A DNA stretch of 64,000 nt from Lachnospira eligens (lineage in GTDB: Bacteria > Bacillota > Clostridia > Lachnospirales > Lachnospiraceae). The notes under the pieces are model-generated. The model was not told where the DNA came from and made no database searches. It worked only from the letters and a program-made list of their open reading frames with translations. The stretch lies in NCBI RefSeq assembly GCF_009680455.1, contig NZ_WKRD01000003.1, forward strand, positions 124,001 to 188,000, read 5' to 3'. The position numbers were made by a program, and so were the translations under genes. Numbering within the stretch: position 1 is the first letter of the stretch; the number at the start of each line of letters is the position of its first letter. Of this stretch, positions 17,867 to 27,850 are shown piece after piece.

Positions 17867-19243
17867 ATGCTATGGACAGATTTGTTTTACATGATTGTCA
17901 TAACTACATTTACAGGTAGCGTACTTACTGTTGCATGGCTTATAACTTCATATTTACTTGATAAGACAGGATATCTTAATATGTCATACAGACTTGGAAA
18001 AGTTGTTGTATTGTTCTGGATAATTCCGGTAATGTATTACGCGATAAGAATGATTGACCGCTTAAGGTTCGTGTGGAATGGTTACGCATTTGATACATCA
18101 CCGCTTATTATTAATGTGACAAGAGCTGTTGCTATTGTGTGGATAACAGGTCTGGCTGTTGCAATAATGATTTATGTGTTTAAGAGATTTAGAATTTTAT
18201 CAATAAGGAAAGAATCATTTGCCTGTAATAAGGAGATGAACAGGATTTTCTATGAGATAAAAGAACAGATGGGACTTGGAAAATGTAAAATTACATTAAG
18301 GCAGTCATACAGAACAACTACTGCATACGTGACAGGAATACACAGACCGTGTGTTGTTGTTAATGCAGATCATTTTTCTGAGAAAGAGATGAGAGTTGTA
18401 TTTGCACATGAACTTACACATGTGGTTCATAATGATATATGGTTCAGATATCTTCTTGCGGTGGCAAGTATACTTAATTTCTTTAATCCGGTTATATGGA
18501 TTTTTTACAGAAGATTTATTAAATATGCTGAGTATGCATGTGACTATTCTGTATGTATGTCAGAGAATGGACTACATGAATATTATGAAACAATATTTAA
18601 TCTTGCTGTGAGAAATAATAATCTTTATGACATGCTGTCTGCAAGTCTGTATGAAAATAAAAGCAGTTTAAGAGAAAGAATGGAGCATGTTATGAAGAGT
18701 TATAATGTTAAGAAAAGACCAATGGCTGTTGCAGCAGCTATACTGACTTTATTTGTTGCTATGAGTTCTGTTATGGTGGCGGGAGCAGCTACAACCGTAA
18801 CTGAAACATCAGTTAAGGTTGCGGAGGTAACTGCTGATGAAAAAAGAGAGATACAGGTATTAGAAACAGAATATTATGAGGCTGCTGATTATGAAGATTC
18901 AGCTGTTACAGACATGTATGAAGAAGATGTTAATCCTGATGAAATAATGCCATGCGCTTCAAATGGTACAATCTCATGGGATGTGTATGCCGGGGTAAGG
19001 AGGTCAACATCAAGCTTTCATGCATCTTCTGGACAGAGGATAGTTTTAAGTGTATTTTCGGTGGAACCATTTCATAGTGTCAGAGCAGGAATTATACAGC
19101 CTGATGGTTCGAAAAGATATATTATTGCCAATGGCAATGATTCACACGTATTTGAGCTGACAATGAGCGGATCATACAGAATATATATCCAGAATGAAAC
19201 AACAGAGAGTGTTCATGTTGAAGGAGCGTATTCTACATATTAA
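17867..19243 (+). CDS. M56 family (BlaR1/MecR1-like) membrane metallopeptidase
   Basis: 458 residues. Four membrane helices surround a gluzincin site HELTHVVHND (His181, Glu182, His185) with the third-ligand region EYACDYSV. A further helix at ~284-308 leads to a ~150-residue external domain that has no penicillin-binding-protein motifs and is unlike the BlaR1 sensor. No BlaI/MecI-type repressor gene is adjacent, which is the usual partner, so the cytoplasmic target is unknown. The start has TTAGGAG 11 nt upstream. The gene lies 30 nt before the nuclease operon and could be co-transcribed with it. Confidence 0.85.
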   Translation: MLWTDLFYMIVITTFTGSVLTVAWLITSYLLDKTGYLNMSYRLGKVVVLFWIIPVMYYAIRMIDRLRFVWNGYAFDTSPLIINVTRAVAIVWITGLAVAIMIYVFKRFRILSIRKESFACNKEMNRIFYEIKEQMGLGKCKITLRQSYRTTTAYVTGIHRPCVVVNADHFSEKEMRVVFAHELTHVVHNDIWFRYLLAVASILNFFNPVIWIFYRRFIKYAEYACDYSVCMSENGLHEYYETIFNLAVRNNNLYDMLSASLYENKSSLRERMEHVMKSYNVKKRPMAVAAAILTLFVAMSSVMVAGAATTVTETSVKVAEVTADEKREIQVLETEYYEAADYEDSAVTDMYEEDVNPDEIMPCASNGTISWDVYAGVRRSTSSFHASSGQRIVLSVFSVEPFHSVRAGIIQPDGSKRYIIANGNDSHVFELTMSGSYRIYIQNETTESVHVEGAYSTY

Positions 19244-19273
19244 TTAGTATGTATTAGTTGAGGTTGAGAAGAT

Positions 19274-20395
19274 ATGAAGATTTTGCATTGTGCAGATATT
19301 CATCTGGATTCAGCAATGACGGCTAATCTTGATAAAGATAAGGCAAGAGAACGCAGGAGTGAGCTGCTGGCATCTTTTAAGGATATGGTCGGATATGCTG
19401 TGAAGGAGTGTATCGGGGTTATTATAATTGCGGGGGATTTGTTTGATACAAGGAACATATCAGTCGGAGCAAAGAAAGAAGTATATAATATAATAATTAA
19501 CAATCCAGGTATTACATTTTATTATCTGCAGGGTAATCATGACAATGGAAGCTTTGTGTCGTATCTGGATGAGATTCCTGCTAATCTTCGTATGTTTGGA
19601 AAAGAATGGACAAGTTATAACGCCGGTATAATCAATAATGGCAGTATTACAAAGAATATTGTTATTACCGGCGTGGAGCTTGACAGTGATAATGTTGGTA
19701 AGATATATGGAAGCCTTTCTCTCAATGCAGGCAATTATAATATTGTTGTACTGCATGGGCAGGAGGCTTCTCATGTTTCTAAGAATAACGCACAGATAAT
19801 AAGTCTTAAGGATTTAAGAAGCCGTGGAATTGATTATCTTGCACTTGGACATGTGCATGAATATTCAAGTGACAGGCTGGATGCCAGAGGAGTGTATTGT
19901 TATCCGGGATGTCTTGAGGGAAGGGGCTTTGATGAGGCTGGAGAGCATGGCTTTGTAGTACTTGATATTGATGAAACTTCTGGAAGTTCTGATACATATT
20001 TTGTTCCATTTGCAAGAAGAAATATTTATGTTGCACAGGTTGATGTTACAGGGTGTGAAAGCACATTTGAAATTGAACAGAAATTAAGCAGTTTTCTTAA
20101 TAATGCAGGTTTTACGAAAGATAGTCTGGTTAAGCTTGAACTTACAGGTGAATTGGATGTTGAATGTGAGAAAGATACGGACTATCTGTGTAAGCAGTTT
20201 GAGAACAGGTTTTATGCATTTAAGATAAAGGACTGCACCGCTTATAGAGTTGATTATATGTCTTATGAGCATGATGTTTCACTTAAGGGAGAGTTTATTA
20301 GAAATGTTATGGGGAGAGACGATATCAATGAACAAGATAAAGCTGTAATTATACGATATGGATTACAGGCATTGCAGGGGGAGGAGATAGTCTGA
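19274..20395 (+). CDS. SbcD/YhaO-type metallophosphoesterase (DNA exonuclease)
   Basis: 373 residues of the calcineurin-like phosphoesterase fold: CADIHLDS (Asp8, His10), GDLFD, GNHD and LGHVHEYS metal ligands, then a C-terminal capping region. It is the nuclease half of an Mre11/Rad50-like pair with the next gene, with which it shares one base (TGATG). It is closer to the YhaO pair than to classical SbcCD because the partner carries membrane helices. Role: processing of DNA ends or hairpins, by family. Confidence 0.88.
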   Translation: MKILHCADIHLDSAMTANLDKDKARERRSELLASFKDMVGYAVKECIGVIIIAGDLFDTRNISVGAKKEVYNIIINNPGITFYYLQGNHDNGSFVSYLDEIPANLRMFGKEWTSYNAGIINNGSITKNIVITGVELDSDNVGKIYGSLSLNAGNYNIVVLHGQEASHVSKNNAQIISLKDLRSRGIDYLALGHVHEYSSDRLDARGVYCYPGCLEGRGFDEAGEHGFVVLDIDETSGSSDTYFVPFARRNIYVAQVDVTGCESTFEIEQKLSSFLNNAGFTKDSLVKLELTGELDVECEKDTDYLCKQFENRFYAFKIKDCTAYRVDYMSYEHDVSLKGEFIRNVMGRDDINEQDKAVIIRYGLQALQGEEIV

Positions 20396-23052
20396 TGAAA
20401 CTTATCAGTTGTACAATCGAAAATTTTGGAAAACTGAATAATGTTACATATGATTTCTCTGGTGAATGTAATACGATATGTGAGGATAATGGCTGGGGAA
20501 AGAGTACACTTGCATCATTTATCCGTGTTATGTTTTATGGATTTAAGAATGAAAGCAAGAAGAAATTAGTCGATAAGGAAAGAAATCGTCTTATGCCGTG
20601 GCAGAAGGGTGTTTATGGTGGTGAGATAGTATTTGAAACTGGTGGAGTGGTTTATTCACTTAGAAGAACCTTTGGAAAAAAGCAGGCGGATGATGAATTC
20701 CTGCTTGTAAGAAAAGACACTAATGTTGAATGTGATGATTTTTCGTGTGATATTGGAGAAGAATTGTTCAAGATAGATGCACAGTCTTTTGAGAGAACTG
20801 TGTTTATAGGTCAGAGTGATTGTGTTACGTCAACTACTGACAGCATAAATGCCAAGATTGGAAATCTTGCAGATAATACAGATGATATTAATAATTTTGA
20901 AACTGCTGTGGGAAGACTGACCGCGGTGCTTAATAATATAACAAGTACGAGGTCTACAGGATCTATATCTAAGAGGAAATCAAGAATAACAGAGCTTGCT
21001 GCCAGGATTAACAATTATTCACAGACAGACAGAATTATTGAAGAGCAGACAGATATAAGAGATAATCTGTGTGTTAAGAGAGAAGAACTTAGAGCTGACA
21101 GAAAGAAAATGCAGGAACAGCAGAAGCATTTAAGTGTGCAGAAGGATATACAGGCATTGAAAGAGAAGTATCAGCTGCTTGATAAGGAATGTAATAATAA
21201 GAAGAATGCATTTGAACAATATGAACATTACTTTAATGGGGAACTGCCTGAAAAGGAAGATGTGCACAAGCAGATTGAAATCTTTGATGAAGCAGGAAGA
21301 TTAAGTGGAAAATTCACACACATTGATGATGATGACAGTAAAAGGCTTGAACAACTTAGAGGTATGTTTGAACAGGGGGTTCCTGATAGTGAAACTATTG
21401 ATGAATGGCAGAATACTGCCAGACAATTAGATGAACTTAAAGAAGCTGCTGCGAAGAACCGTTTGTCTGATGATGAACTGGAAAAGCTTGAAGGGTATAA
21501 GAAAAGGTTTGCAAGAGGAATTCCCGATGAAAACAAAGTCGGGAAGATTCATGATATCTGGATTTCAGCACAGAACAAGCAGAATTCTATTGTTGGCAAG
21601 GAAATGAAGCTGGATCTTGCAAGAGAGAATGAACAAGCAAGACTTGAAAGAGCTAAGTTATATAAAAATTCATGTGTGCCTGGAATTATAGCAGGAATCG
21701 TAATGGCTGTAATAGGCGGTGTGCTTGTTGTGCCTGTAATGGAAGTTGGAATTGCCATGATTATTGTCGGCTTGTGTATGGCAGTAGTATTTTCAGTGAT
21801 TGGAACTGTGAAGAAGAAACAGCATGATAGTGAATTTATGAATATAAGTGCTGAATCTGATAATAAGATTAAGGCAATTGAAGCGGATATTAATGATGAT
21901 AAGAATTTTATCAGCGGAACGGAGAATGTTGTAAGGCAGTTCTGTGAAGAATATGAGATTACATTTAGCAGAGATAATATTGCATGGGAGCTTTCGGGTT
22001 TATGTCATGATATAGAAGATTATCGTGAACTTGAGAAACGGGCGGCTGGTCAGGACAACGAATTATCTGAACAGATAAAACAGCTTGAGAACAGGCTGGA
22101 TGTATTTCTGAAACGGTATAACTGTGCCGCTAATGGTAATAATTATAGTCTGGCAATTGAACGCATAAGAAATGACATTGCTGACTATAAAAGAATTAAT
22201 CAAGAAATGTCTAAACAAGATATCTATAGAAACCAGTACGAGCAGAATATGTCAGGTATTAAATGCTTTCTGGAAAAATATATTAAAAGCTTTAATGGCG
22301 AGGAAAGTATTGGAGAAACACTTAGAAACCTTGACAAAAAGCTTGATGGATATTATTGTGCTAAAAGTGAGTATGATAATGCAATGATGATTAAAGCTGA
22401 TTTTGAGTCAGAGAATGATATCAGTATGTTTGCGGCACAAAATGATGCTGATAAGATTTCACTGGAAGAGATAGCGTCAGATATGACACGGATTGACAAC
22501 ATGATTGAAGAATATGCACAACAGATATCTCAGTGCAATAAGCAGTTAGAGAATCTTCAGATTCAGGCTGATGAGTGTGAAAACTGCAGGCAGGAACTTA
22601 ACCGGCTTACAGATATTCAGGAAAGCGAAAAGAATAAAGAGAGATTGCTGAAGCTTACAAAACAGATTATGGAGGATTCAAAGCAGTCTTTTACTTCTGA
22701 ATATATGGGACCTGTTATGTCGGGCTTTAGGAAGTATTATACTATACTTACCGGATGTGAGCCTGATGCATACAATCTTGATGCAGATACAAAGCTTACT
22801 GTCATGGAGCAGAATATGCCAAGAGATATTGGATATCTTAGTGCAGGAAAGCAGGATCTGGTTGGCGTATGCATGCGAATGGCGCTTGTTGAGGCAATGT
22901 ATAAAGAAGAGAAACCATTTCTTATATTTGATGACCCATTTGTCAATCTTGATGATAATAATATTAAGGGGGCTATGAAGCTTCTCGACGAGATTGCAAA
23001 GAATTATCAGGTTATATATTTTACTTGCAGTGAAAGCAGAATACACAATTAG
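20395..23052 (+). CDS. YhaN/SbcC-like SMC-type ATPase with membrane segment
   Basis: 885 residues. Walker A DNGWGKST at 31-38; signature LSAGKQD near 815; Walker B FLIFDDPFVNLDD near 842. Long coiled coils lie between, interrupted at about 430-470 by two adjacent hydrophobic helices (PGIIAGIVMAVIGGVLVVPV...), where Rad50 would have a zinc hook. This matches YhaN-type proteins rather than SbcC and suggests a membrane-tethered DNA repair/nuclease complex with the preceding phosphoesterase. The start overlaps that gene by one base. Confidence 0.87.
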   Translation: MKLISCTIENFGKLNNVTYDFSGECNTICEDNGWGKSTLASFIRVMFYGFKNESKKKLVDKERNRLMPWQKGVYGGEIVFETGGVVYSLRRTFGKKQADDEFLLVRKDTNVECDDFSCDIGEELFKIDAQSFERTVFIGQSDCVTSTTDSINAKIGNLADNTDDINNFETAVGRLTAVLNNITSTRSTGSISKRKSRITELAARINNYSQTDRIIEEQTDIRDNLCVKREELRADRKKMQEQQKHLSVQKDIQALKEKYQLLDKECNNKKNAFEQYEHYFNGELPEKEDVHKQIEIFDEAGRLSGKFTHIDDDDSKRLEQLRGMFEQGVPDSETIDEWQNTARQLDELKEAAAKNRLSDDELEKLEGYKKRFARGIPDENKVGKIHDIWISAQNKQNSIVGKEMKLDLARENEQARLERAKLYKNSCVPGIIAGIVMAVIGGVLVVPVMEVGIAMIIVGLCMAVVFSVIGTVKKKQHDSEFMNISAESDNKIKAIEADINDDKNFISGTENVVRQFCEEYEITFSRDNIAWELSGLCHDIEDYRELEKRAAGQDNELSEQIKQLENRLDVFLKRYNCAANGNNYSLAIERIRNDIADYKRINQEMSKQDIYRNQYEQNMSGIKCFLEKYIKSFNGEESIGETLRNLDKKLDGYYCAKSEYDNAMMIKADFESENDISMFAAQNDADKISLEEIASDMTRIDNMIEEYAQQISQCNKQLENLQIQADECENCRQELNRLTDIQESEKNKERLLKLTKQIMEDSKQSFTSEYMGPVMSGFRKYYTILTGCEPDAYNLDADTKLTVMEQNMPRDIGYLSAGKQDLVGVCMRMALVEAMYKEEKPFLIFDDPFVNLDDNNIKGAMKLLDEIAKNYQVIYFTCSESRIHN

Positions 23053-23084
23053 TGTAGGATATACATTTATTAAGGAGAGATACA

Positions 23085-24638
23085 ATGGAAGAAGTTATTC
23101 AGTATGTACCTAATCTGTATGCAACCTTCTGGGCACTTATACCACCGCTGGTTGCTATTATATTAGCATTAATTACTAAAGAGGTTTACAGTTCACTTTT
23201 TGTAGGAATTGTAATAGGAGGACTGTTCTATGGAAATATATTCCAGAGCGGGTTCAGTTTTGAAAAATCAGTTCTTCATATATTTGAAGATGGTCTTGTA
23301 GGAGTATTGTCAGATCCTTACAATGTAGGAATTCTGGTGTTCCTTGTTGTACTGGGAATCATGGTGTGCATGATGAATAAAGCAGGTGGTTCTGCAGCAT
23401 TTGGAGAATGGGCTGGAAGACATATTAAGACAAGAGTTGGAGCACAGCTTGTTACGGTGCTTCTTGGAATTCTTATATTTATTGATGATTATTTTAACTG
23501 TCTTACTGTTGGAAGCGTTATGCGTCCAGTAACAGACAAGCATAATGTTTCGAGAGCAAAGCTTGCATATCTTATTGATGCAACAGCGGCACCAATCTGT
23601 ATTATTGCGCCTATATCTTCATGGGCAGCAGCGGTAACAGGTTTTGTTGAGGGCGAAGATGGTTTTGGAATATTTATTAAGGCTATTCCTTACAATTATT
23701 ATGCGTTATTTACTATTGCAGCAATGATTCTTATTGTAGCGTTAAAGGTTGACTTTGGTTCAATGGCAGTTCATGAAGCAAATGCAGCTAAGGGAGACTT
23801 GTATACAACTCCTGACAGGCCATATGCTAACGCAACAGAAGATGTAATTAAGGGACGCGGAAGAGTGTTAGATCTGCTGTTTCCAATTATTACACTTATA
23901 GTTTGCTGCATAATTGGAATGCTATATTCAGGAGATTTTTTCAAGGGAGTAGGTTTTGTTGATGCATTTTCAGGAAGTGATGCTTCGGTAGGACTTATGC
24001 TTGGAAGTTTCTTTGCACTTATAATAACAATTGTGTTCTATGCAGTAAGAAGGGTACTTTCATTCAATGAATCATGCTCATGCATACCGGAAGGATTCAA
24101 GGCAATGGTACCAGCAATCCTTATTCTTACATTTGCATGGACACTCAAAGCAATGACAGACAGTCTGGGCGCTAAGGAGTTTGTTGCCGGACTTGTAAAA
24201 GGAGTATCGGGCGGCTGGTTAAATATTCTGCCAGCAGTTATATTTCTGGTTGCGGTATTCCTTGCTTTTGCAACAGGAACATCGTGGGGAACATTTGGAA
24301 TTCTTATTCCTATTGTTGTAAATACATTTTCAGGAACGAACCATACAATGATGATTATATCAATCTCAGCATGTATGGCTGGAGCTGTCTGTGGAGACCA
24401 TTGTTCACCAATATCTGACACGACAATTATGGCTTCGGCAGGAGCACAGTGTAATCATATGAATCATGTGTCTACACAGCTTCCATATGTAATTGTAGTT
24501 GCAGTTATTTCTTGTGTGACATATGTTATTGCAGGATTTGTACAGAATCCTGTTGTTCCTCTTATTATAGGTTTAGTTATTCTTATAGGTGCATTTACAG
24601 GTATCAAATATATTAATAAGGGTAAGAGCAATGAATAA
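23085..24638 (+). CDS. nhaC: NhaC family Na+/H+ antiporter
   Basis: 517 residues, about 11-12 membrane helices. Motifs typical of the NhaC group include FIDDYFNCLTVGSVMRPVTD and ATGTSWGTFGILIPI, with GDHCSPISDTTIMAS near the C-terminus. It would exchange external protons for internal Na+ (some members are amino-acid/Na+ exchangers such as malate-lactate types, so substrate is not certain). AAGGAGAG precedes the ATG, 32 nt after the YhaN gene. Confidence 0.87.
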   Translation: MEEVIQYVPNLYATFWALIPPLVAIILALITKEVYSSLFVGIVIGGLFYGNIFQSGFSFEKSVLHIFEDGLVGVLSDPYNVGILVFLVVLGIMVCMMNKAGGSAAFGEWAGRHIKTRVGAQLVTVLLGILIFIDDYFNCLTVGSVMRPVTDKHNVSRAKLAYLIDATAAPICIIAPISSWAAAVTGFVEGEDGFGIFIKAIPYNYYALFTIAAMILIVALKVDFGSMAVHEANAAKGDLYTTPDRPYANATEDVIKGRGRVLDLLFPIITLIVCCIIGMLYSGDFFKGVGFVDAFSGSDASVGLMLGSFFALIITIVFYAVRRVLSFNESCSCIPEGFKAMVPAILILTFAWTLKAMTDSLGAKEFVAGLVKGVSGGWLNILPAVIFLVAVFLAFATGTSWGTFGILIPIVVNTFSGTNHTMMIISISACMAGAVCGDHCSPISDTTIMASAGAQCNHMNHVSTQLPYVIVVAVISCVTYVIAGFVQNPVVPLIIGLVILIGAFTGIKYINKGKSNE

Positions 24639-25560
24639 TATAAAGGGAAGCCTGATACTGCTTCTTGTTGCATTTATCTGGGGAACGGCATTTGTTGCAC
24701 AGACAAGTGGTGCAGGAGCAGTGGGAACATTTACATTTAATGCTGCAAGGTCTATAGTCGGAGCACTATTTCTGGCAGTCGTAATTATAATTAAAAATGT
24801 ATTGGATAAAAGAAATAATTCAGGGAAAGTGATTAGTACAGAGAATGGAAGCCGTTTACAGACATGGCCACTGGGTGCAGGCATAATATGTGGAATTGTT
24901 CTCTTTGCAGCGATGACTTTCCAGCAGTATGGAATAAGTGTATATCCACAAGGGGTCGCGGCATCAGGAAGGTCGGGCTTTATTACAGCAACTTATGTTG
25001 TTATGGTTTCGGTAGTTTCGGTTTTTATGGGTAAGAAAATGCACTGGATAACCGGCGTTTCTGTTGCAGGATGCGTTGCCGGAATGTATCTTTTATGTAT
25101 GTCTGGTGGTGTATCAGGAATATATCTTGGAGATGTCCTTGTGTTCCTGGGAGCAATATGCTTTACAATACACATTCTGGTTATTGATAAATTTTCAAGT
25201 GCTGACAGCATGAAAATGTCCTGTATACAATTTATGGCTATTGCAATTATTTCAACATTTGCTATGATATTTACGGAAAATGTTACATTTGCAGGAATTA
25301 AAGCTGCGCTTATTCCGATACTTTATGCAGGTGTATTGTCAGGCGGTATAGCATATACACTTCAGATGGTTGGACAGAAATATGCACAGCCTTCGGTGGC
25401 ATCTATTGTCATGAGTCTTGAATCAGTGTTTGCAGTGCTTGCCGGATGGATTGTACTTGGGGAATTGTTAAAACCAAAAGAGATAATGGGGTGTGTACTT
25501 GTGTTTACAGCGGTTATTCTGGCACAGATACCAGGAATGAAGAAGGGTGATACGAAATGA
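24631..25560 (+). CDS. EamA/DMT family transporter
   Basis: 309 residues, ten predicted membrane helices in two EamA repeats; the first begins LLLVAFIWGTAFVAQ and the second shows SLESVFAVLAGWIVLGE, the classic second-repeat motif. Usually exporters of amino acids or metabolites; substrate unknown. It overlaps the nhaC end by 8 nt and the next gene by 4 nt, so all three are coupled. Confidence 0.88.
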   Translation: MNNIKGSLILLLVAFIWGTAFVAQTSGAGAVGTFTFNAARSIVGALFLAVVIIIKNVLDKRNNSGKVISTENGSRLQTWPLGAGIICGIVLFAAMTFQQYGISVYPQGVAASGRSGFITATYVVMVSVVSVFMGKKMHWITGVSVAGCVAGMYLLCMSGGVSGIYLGDVLVFLGAICFTIHILVIDKFSSADSMKMSCIQFMAIAIISTFAMIFTENVTFAGIKAALIPILYAGVLSGGIAYTLQMVGQKYAQPSVASIVMSLESVFAVLAGWIVLGELLKPKEIMGCVLVFTAVILAQIPGMKKGDTK

Positions 25561-26462
25561 GAAAGAAAATAATAGGGATAATATTACTTGTGTTGATTGT
25601 GTTTGGCGGATATAAACTTTTTGCAAATGTGTCTGCTAATAATGTTAATTCAAACAGTATACAGTTTTCCTATGAGGATATTCCGGCATATAATGGAGAT
25701 AATCCATATGTTGTAGTTAATGATAATAAGCCGTATTTTACAAGCTCTGAGATAGTTAAGGATTCATATATAAAATATGGACCGCTTGACAGTATCAAAA
25801 GGGTTACTTCTGCGATGGCATGTTTAGATTATGATTCAATGCCATCTGAAGATGATAAGAAAGGTGAATCAAAAAGTATCTGTCCTACAGGATGGAATAA
25901 TATCAAGTATGACAGTATTGCGGGAGATGGATACTGCCAGAGCAGAGCGCAGAGCATTGCATGGTGCTTTGGAGGTTCTGATACTGATAAGAAGAATTAT
26001 ATAACAGCAACTCCATATATGAAGAACTATATGAATGCATATGTGGTAAAGATTGCAAGATATCTTGAGAAAACTTCTAATCACGTTATGTACAGGACTA
26101 CTCCGGTATTTGTTGGTGAAGAACTTATGTGCCGGGGGGTTCTTATGGAGGCTTATTCTGTAGAGGACAGTGGAGAAGGAATATGCTTTAATATATTTTT
26201 ATATAATGTACAGCCGGGTATTAATTACATATATTCAACAGGAGAGTCTGAATATACAGGAGAATTCCTAGATATGGCTGCACAGATGAAGGATTCATCA
26301 ATGGATTTCAATTATATTCTTAACAGTAAAACAATGACATTTCATAAACCGGAATGCGAAAAGGCATCAAGAATTGGAACTAAGAATAAGATATATTCTT
26401 ATGCAGAAAGAGAAGAACTTATTGGAGCGGGATATACGGCAGCGGAATGCTGTAATCCATAG
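25557..26462 (+). CDS. Secreted DNA/RNA non-specific endonuclease homologue, catalytic His replaced
   Basis: 301 residues: signal anchor (residues ~5-22), then a domain that follows the NUC (EndA-type) family: GWNNIKYDSI, NYITATPYMKN, NHVMYRTTPVF and LMEAYSVEDSGEGICFNIF. Where active relatives have NRCHLIG, this protein has SRAQSIAW: the general-base His is Gln132 and the preceding Asn is Ser. It is therefore probably catalytically dead or altered. The last ~45 residues (FHKPECEKASRI...ECCNP) are a His/Cys mini-domain seen in some secreted clostridial proteins and may bind a metal. Coupled by ATGA to the EamA gene. Confidence 0.75.
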   Translation: MRKKIIGIILLVLIVFGGYKLFANVSANNVNSNSIQFSYEDIPAYNGDNPYVVVNDNKPYFTSSEIVKDSYIKYGPLDSIKRVTSAMACLDYDSMPSEDDKKGESKSICPTGWNNIKYDSIAGDGYCQSRAQSIAWCFGGSDTDKKNYITATPYMKNYMNAYVVKIARYLEKTSNHVMYRTTPVFVGEELMCRGVLMEAYSVEDSGEGICFNIFLYNVQPGINYIYSTGESEYTGEFLDMAAQMKDSSMDFNYILNSKTMTFHKPECEKASRIGTKNKIYSYAEREELIGAGYTAAECCNP

Positions 26463-26571
26463 TTTATAACTTTTTTACAATTGTTTATGATTGTTATACA
26501 GACATATAAGGATTTTTCTGATAATATAAATCTATCGAATCATTATTTTAAAACAGAGAGGAGATAGGGGC

Positions 26572-27048
26572 ATGAACAATAGTTTTGAAAGCTTCGAATT
26601 ATCTACAGAACTTATATTTCAGAGGTTCCTGATGGATAAGGAGAGAAGAAAGAATTTTTACAATGGTCTTGAGCTGGCAGATTATATTGCGCTCAAGGTA
26701 ATGGAGAAAGATTGTATTGATGGCAAGGATAAGACATATCTTAAGGATTTGTCTTCATTTATGAGAATATCAATTCCACAGACATCGGCAATCGCAAGCA
26801 GTCTTAAGGATATGGGCTATGCTTTATGGAAACATGATGGCAAAGGAACAGATGGTACATATCTCGTATTCACTGATGCCGGAAGGGATTTCTTGAAAAA
26901 AAGAGAGGACAATAACAGAGAATATTATGGTAATGTTATTGCTGAACTTGGTGAAGAAAGAACTACACAGATACTTAGTGATATGAGAACTCTTGTTGAA
27001 GCTATGGAGCATGCATCAAAAAAGATGCACCTTAAGGAGGCAGAATAA
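26572..27048 (+). CDS. MarR family transcriptional regulator
   Basis: 158 residues with a winged helix: KDKTYLKDLSSFMRISIPQTSAIASSLKDMGY (HTH) and HDGKGTDGTYLVFTDAGRDFL (wing), flanked by helices for dimerisation. It lies 30 nt upstream of the riboflavin transporter gene and may regulate it. A short ACAAT-N8-ATTGT inverted repeat at 26477-26494 in front of it is a possible but weak operator. AGAGGAG precedes the ATG. Confidence 0.8.
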   Translation: MNNSFESFELSTELIFQRFLMDKERRKNFYNGLELADYIALKVMEKDCIDGKDKTYLKDLSSFMRISIPQTSAIASSLKDMGYALWKHDGKGTDGTYLVFTDAGRDFLKKREDNNREYYGNVIAELGEERTTQILSDMRTLVEAMEHASKKMHLKEAE

Positions 27049-27078
27049 TATTACAGAATATAAGGGAGAATAAAAGCA

Positions 27079-27677
27079 ATGAGTAATGTTAATACTAAGA
27101 ATAATGTGAGAACGATAGCGGTGACGGGTATGCTTTCAGCAGTAGCAGTAGTTCTTATGTATCTGGAGATACCGATTCCTATTATGCCAGGATTTATTAA
27201 GTTTGATTTTTCGGATCTTCCGGCGTTACTTGGTGCTTATGCACTCGGACCAGTGGCAGGCATTATAATATGTCTCATTAAGAATGTTGTACATCTGGCA
27301 GCTTCACAGAGTATGCTTGTTGGCGAACTTTCTAACTTTATACTCGGTTCCGTATTCGTGTTTACAGCAGGAATTGTTTATAAGAAGAAAAAGTCTAAGA
27401 CAGGAGCATTGCTTGGCGGTTTATGCGGTGCCATGGCAATGGGTGTATTCAGTGTGTTCTCGAATTATTTAATAGTGTATCCTGTGTATTATAAACTGGC
27501 AATGCCAGAGGTGGTAATATTAAGTCTGTATCAGGCTATAATTCCATCATGAAATCAATCATGCAGTGTCTGATATGCTTTAATCTTCCTTTTACAATAG
27601 TTAAAGGTCTTATAGATGTAGGAATATCAATGCTTATATATAAGCCATTATCACCACTTCTTAAGGGAAAACATTAA
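27079..27677 (+). pseudogene. ribU: Riboflavin ECF transporter S component RibU, frameshifted
   Basis: The first 157 codons encode a typical RibU: VTGMLSAVAVVLMYLEIPIP, the PGFIKFDFSDLPALLGAYALGP loop and YQAIIPS. Translation then hits TGA (27550-27552). One base out of frame the C-terminal helix continues from 27552 as KSIMQCLICFNLPFTIVKGL and ends at a normal TAA (27675-27677). Adding one base between CCATCA and TGAAATC restores a ~199-residue protein. It is either a recent loss, a sequencing error, or (unlikely) programmed shifting. No FMN riboswitch is seen; it follows the MarR gene. Confidence 0.85.
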
Positions 27678-27699
27678 TATAATAATATATAATACTAAT

Positions 27700-27744
27700 A
27701 TGCCGGAACTTTGGCTGAGTCTGAAGTTCTGGCATATTTTTTTG
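27700..27744 (+). terminator. Intrinsic terminator after ribU
   Basis: ATGCCGGAACTT / AAGTTCTGGCAT stem (one wobble) with a 13-nt loop and a T7 run. Confidence 0.88.
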
Positions 27745-27850
27745 TTTTTGACCGATACTGAAAGTTATGAAGTTGATACACAATGCATATTTAGAGAAAA
27801 TATTTTGATGATAATTTGTGAAAAATGCACAAAAATAATCTAAAAGTTTG

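Noticed and set aside
27049..27078. FMN riboswitch in front of ribU
   Set aside because: Only 30 nt separate it from the MarR gene, and none of the conserved FMN-aptamer blocks is visible there or ahead of the MarR gene.
27540..27560. Programmed frameshifting in ribU
   Set aside because: No slippery heptamer or downstream stimulatory structure is seen, and the family does not use it; mutation or sequence error is more likely.
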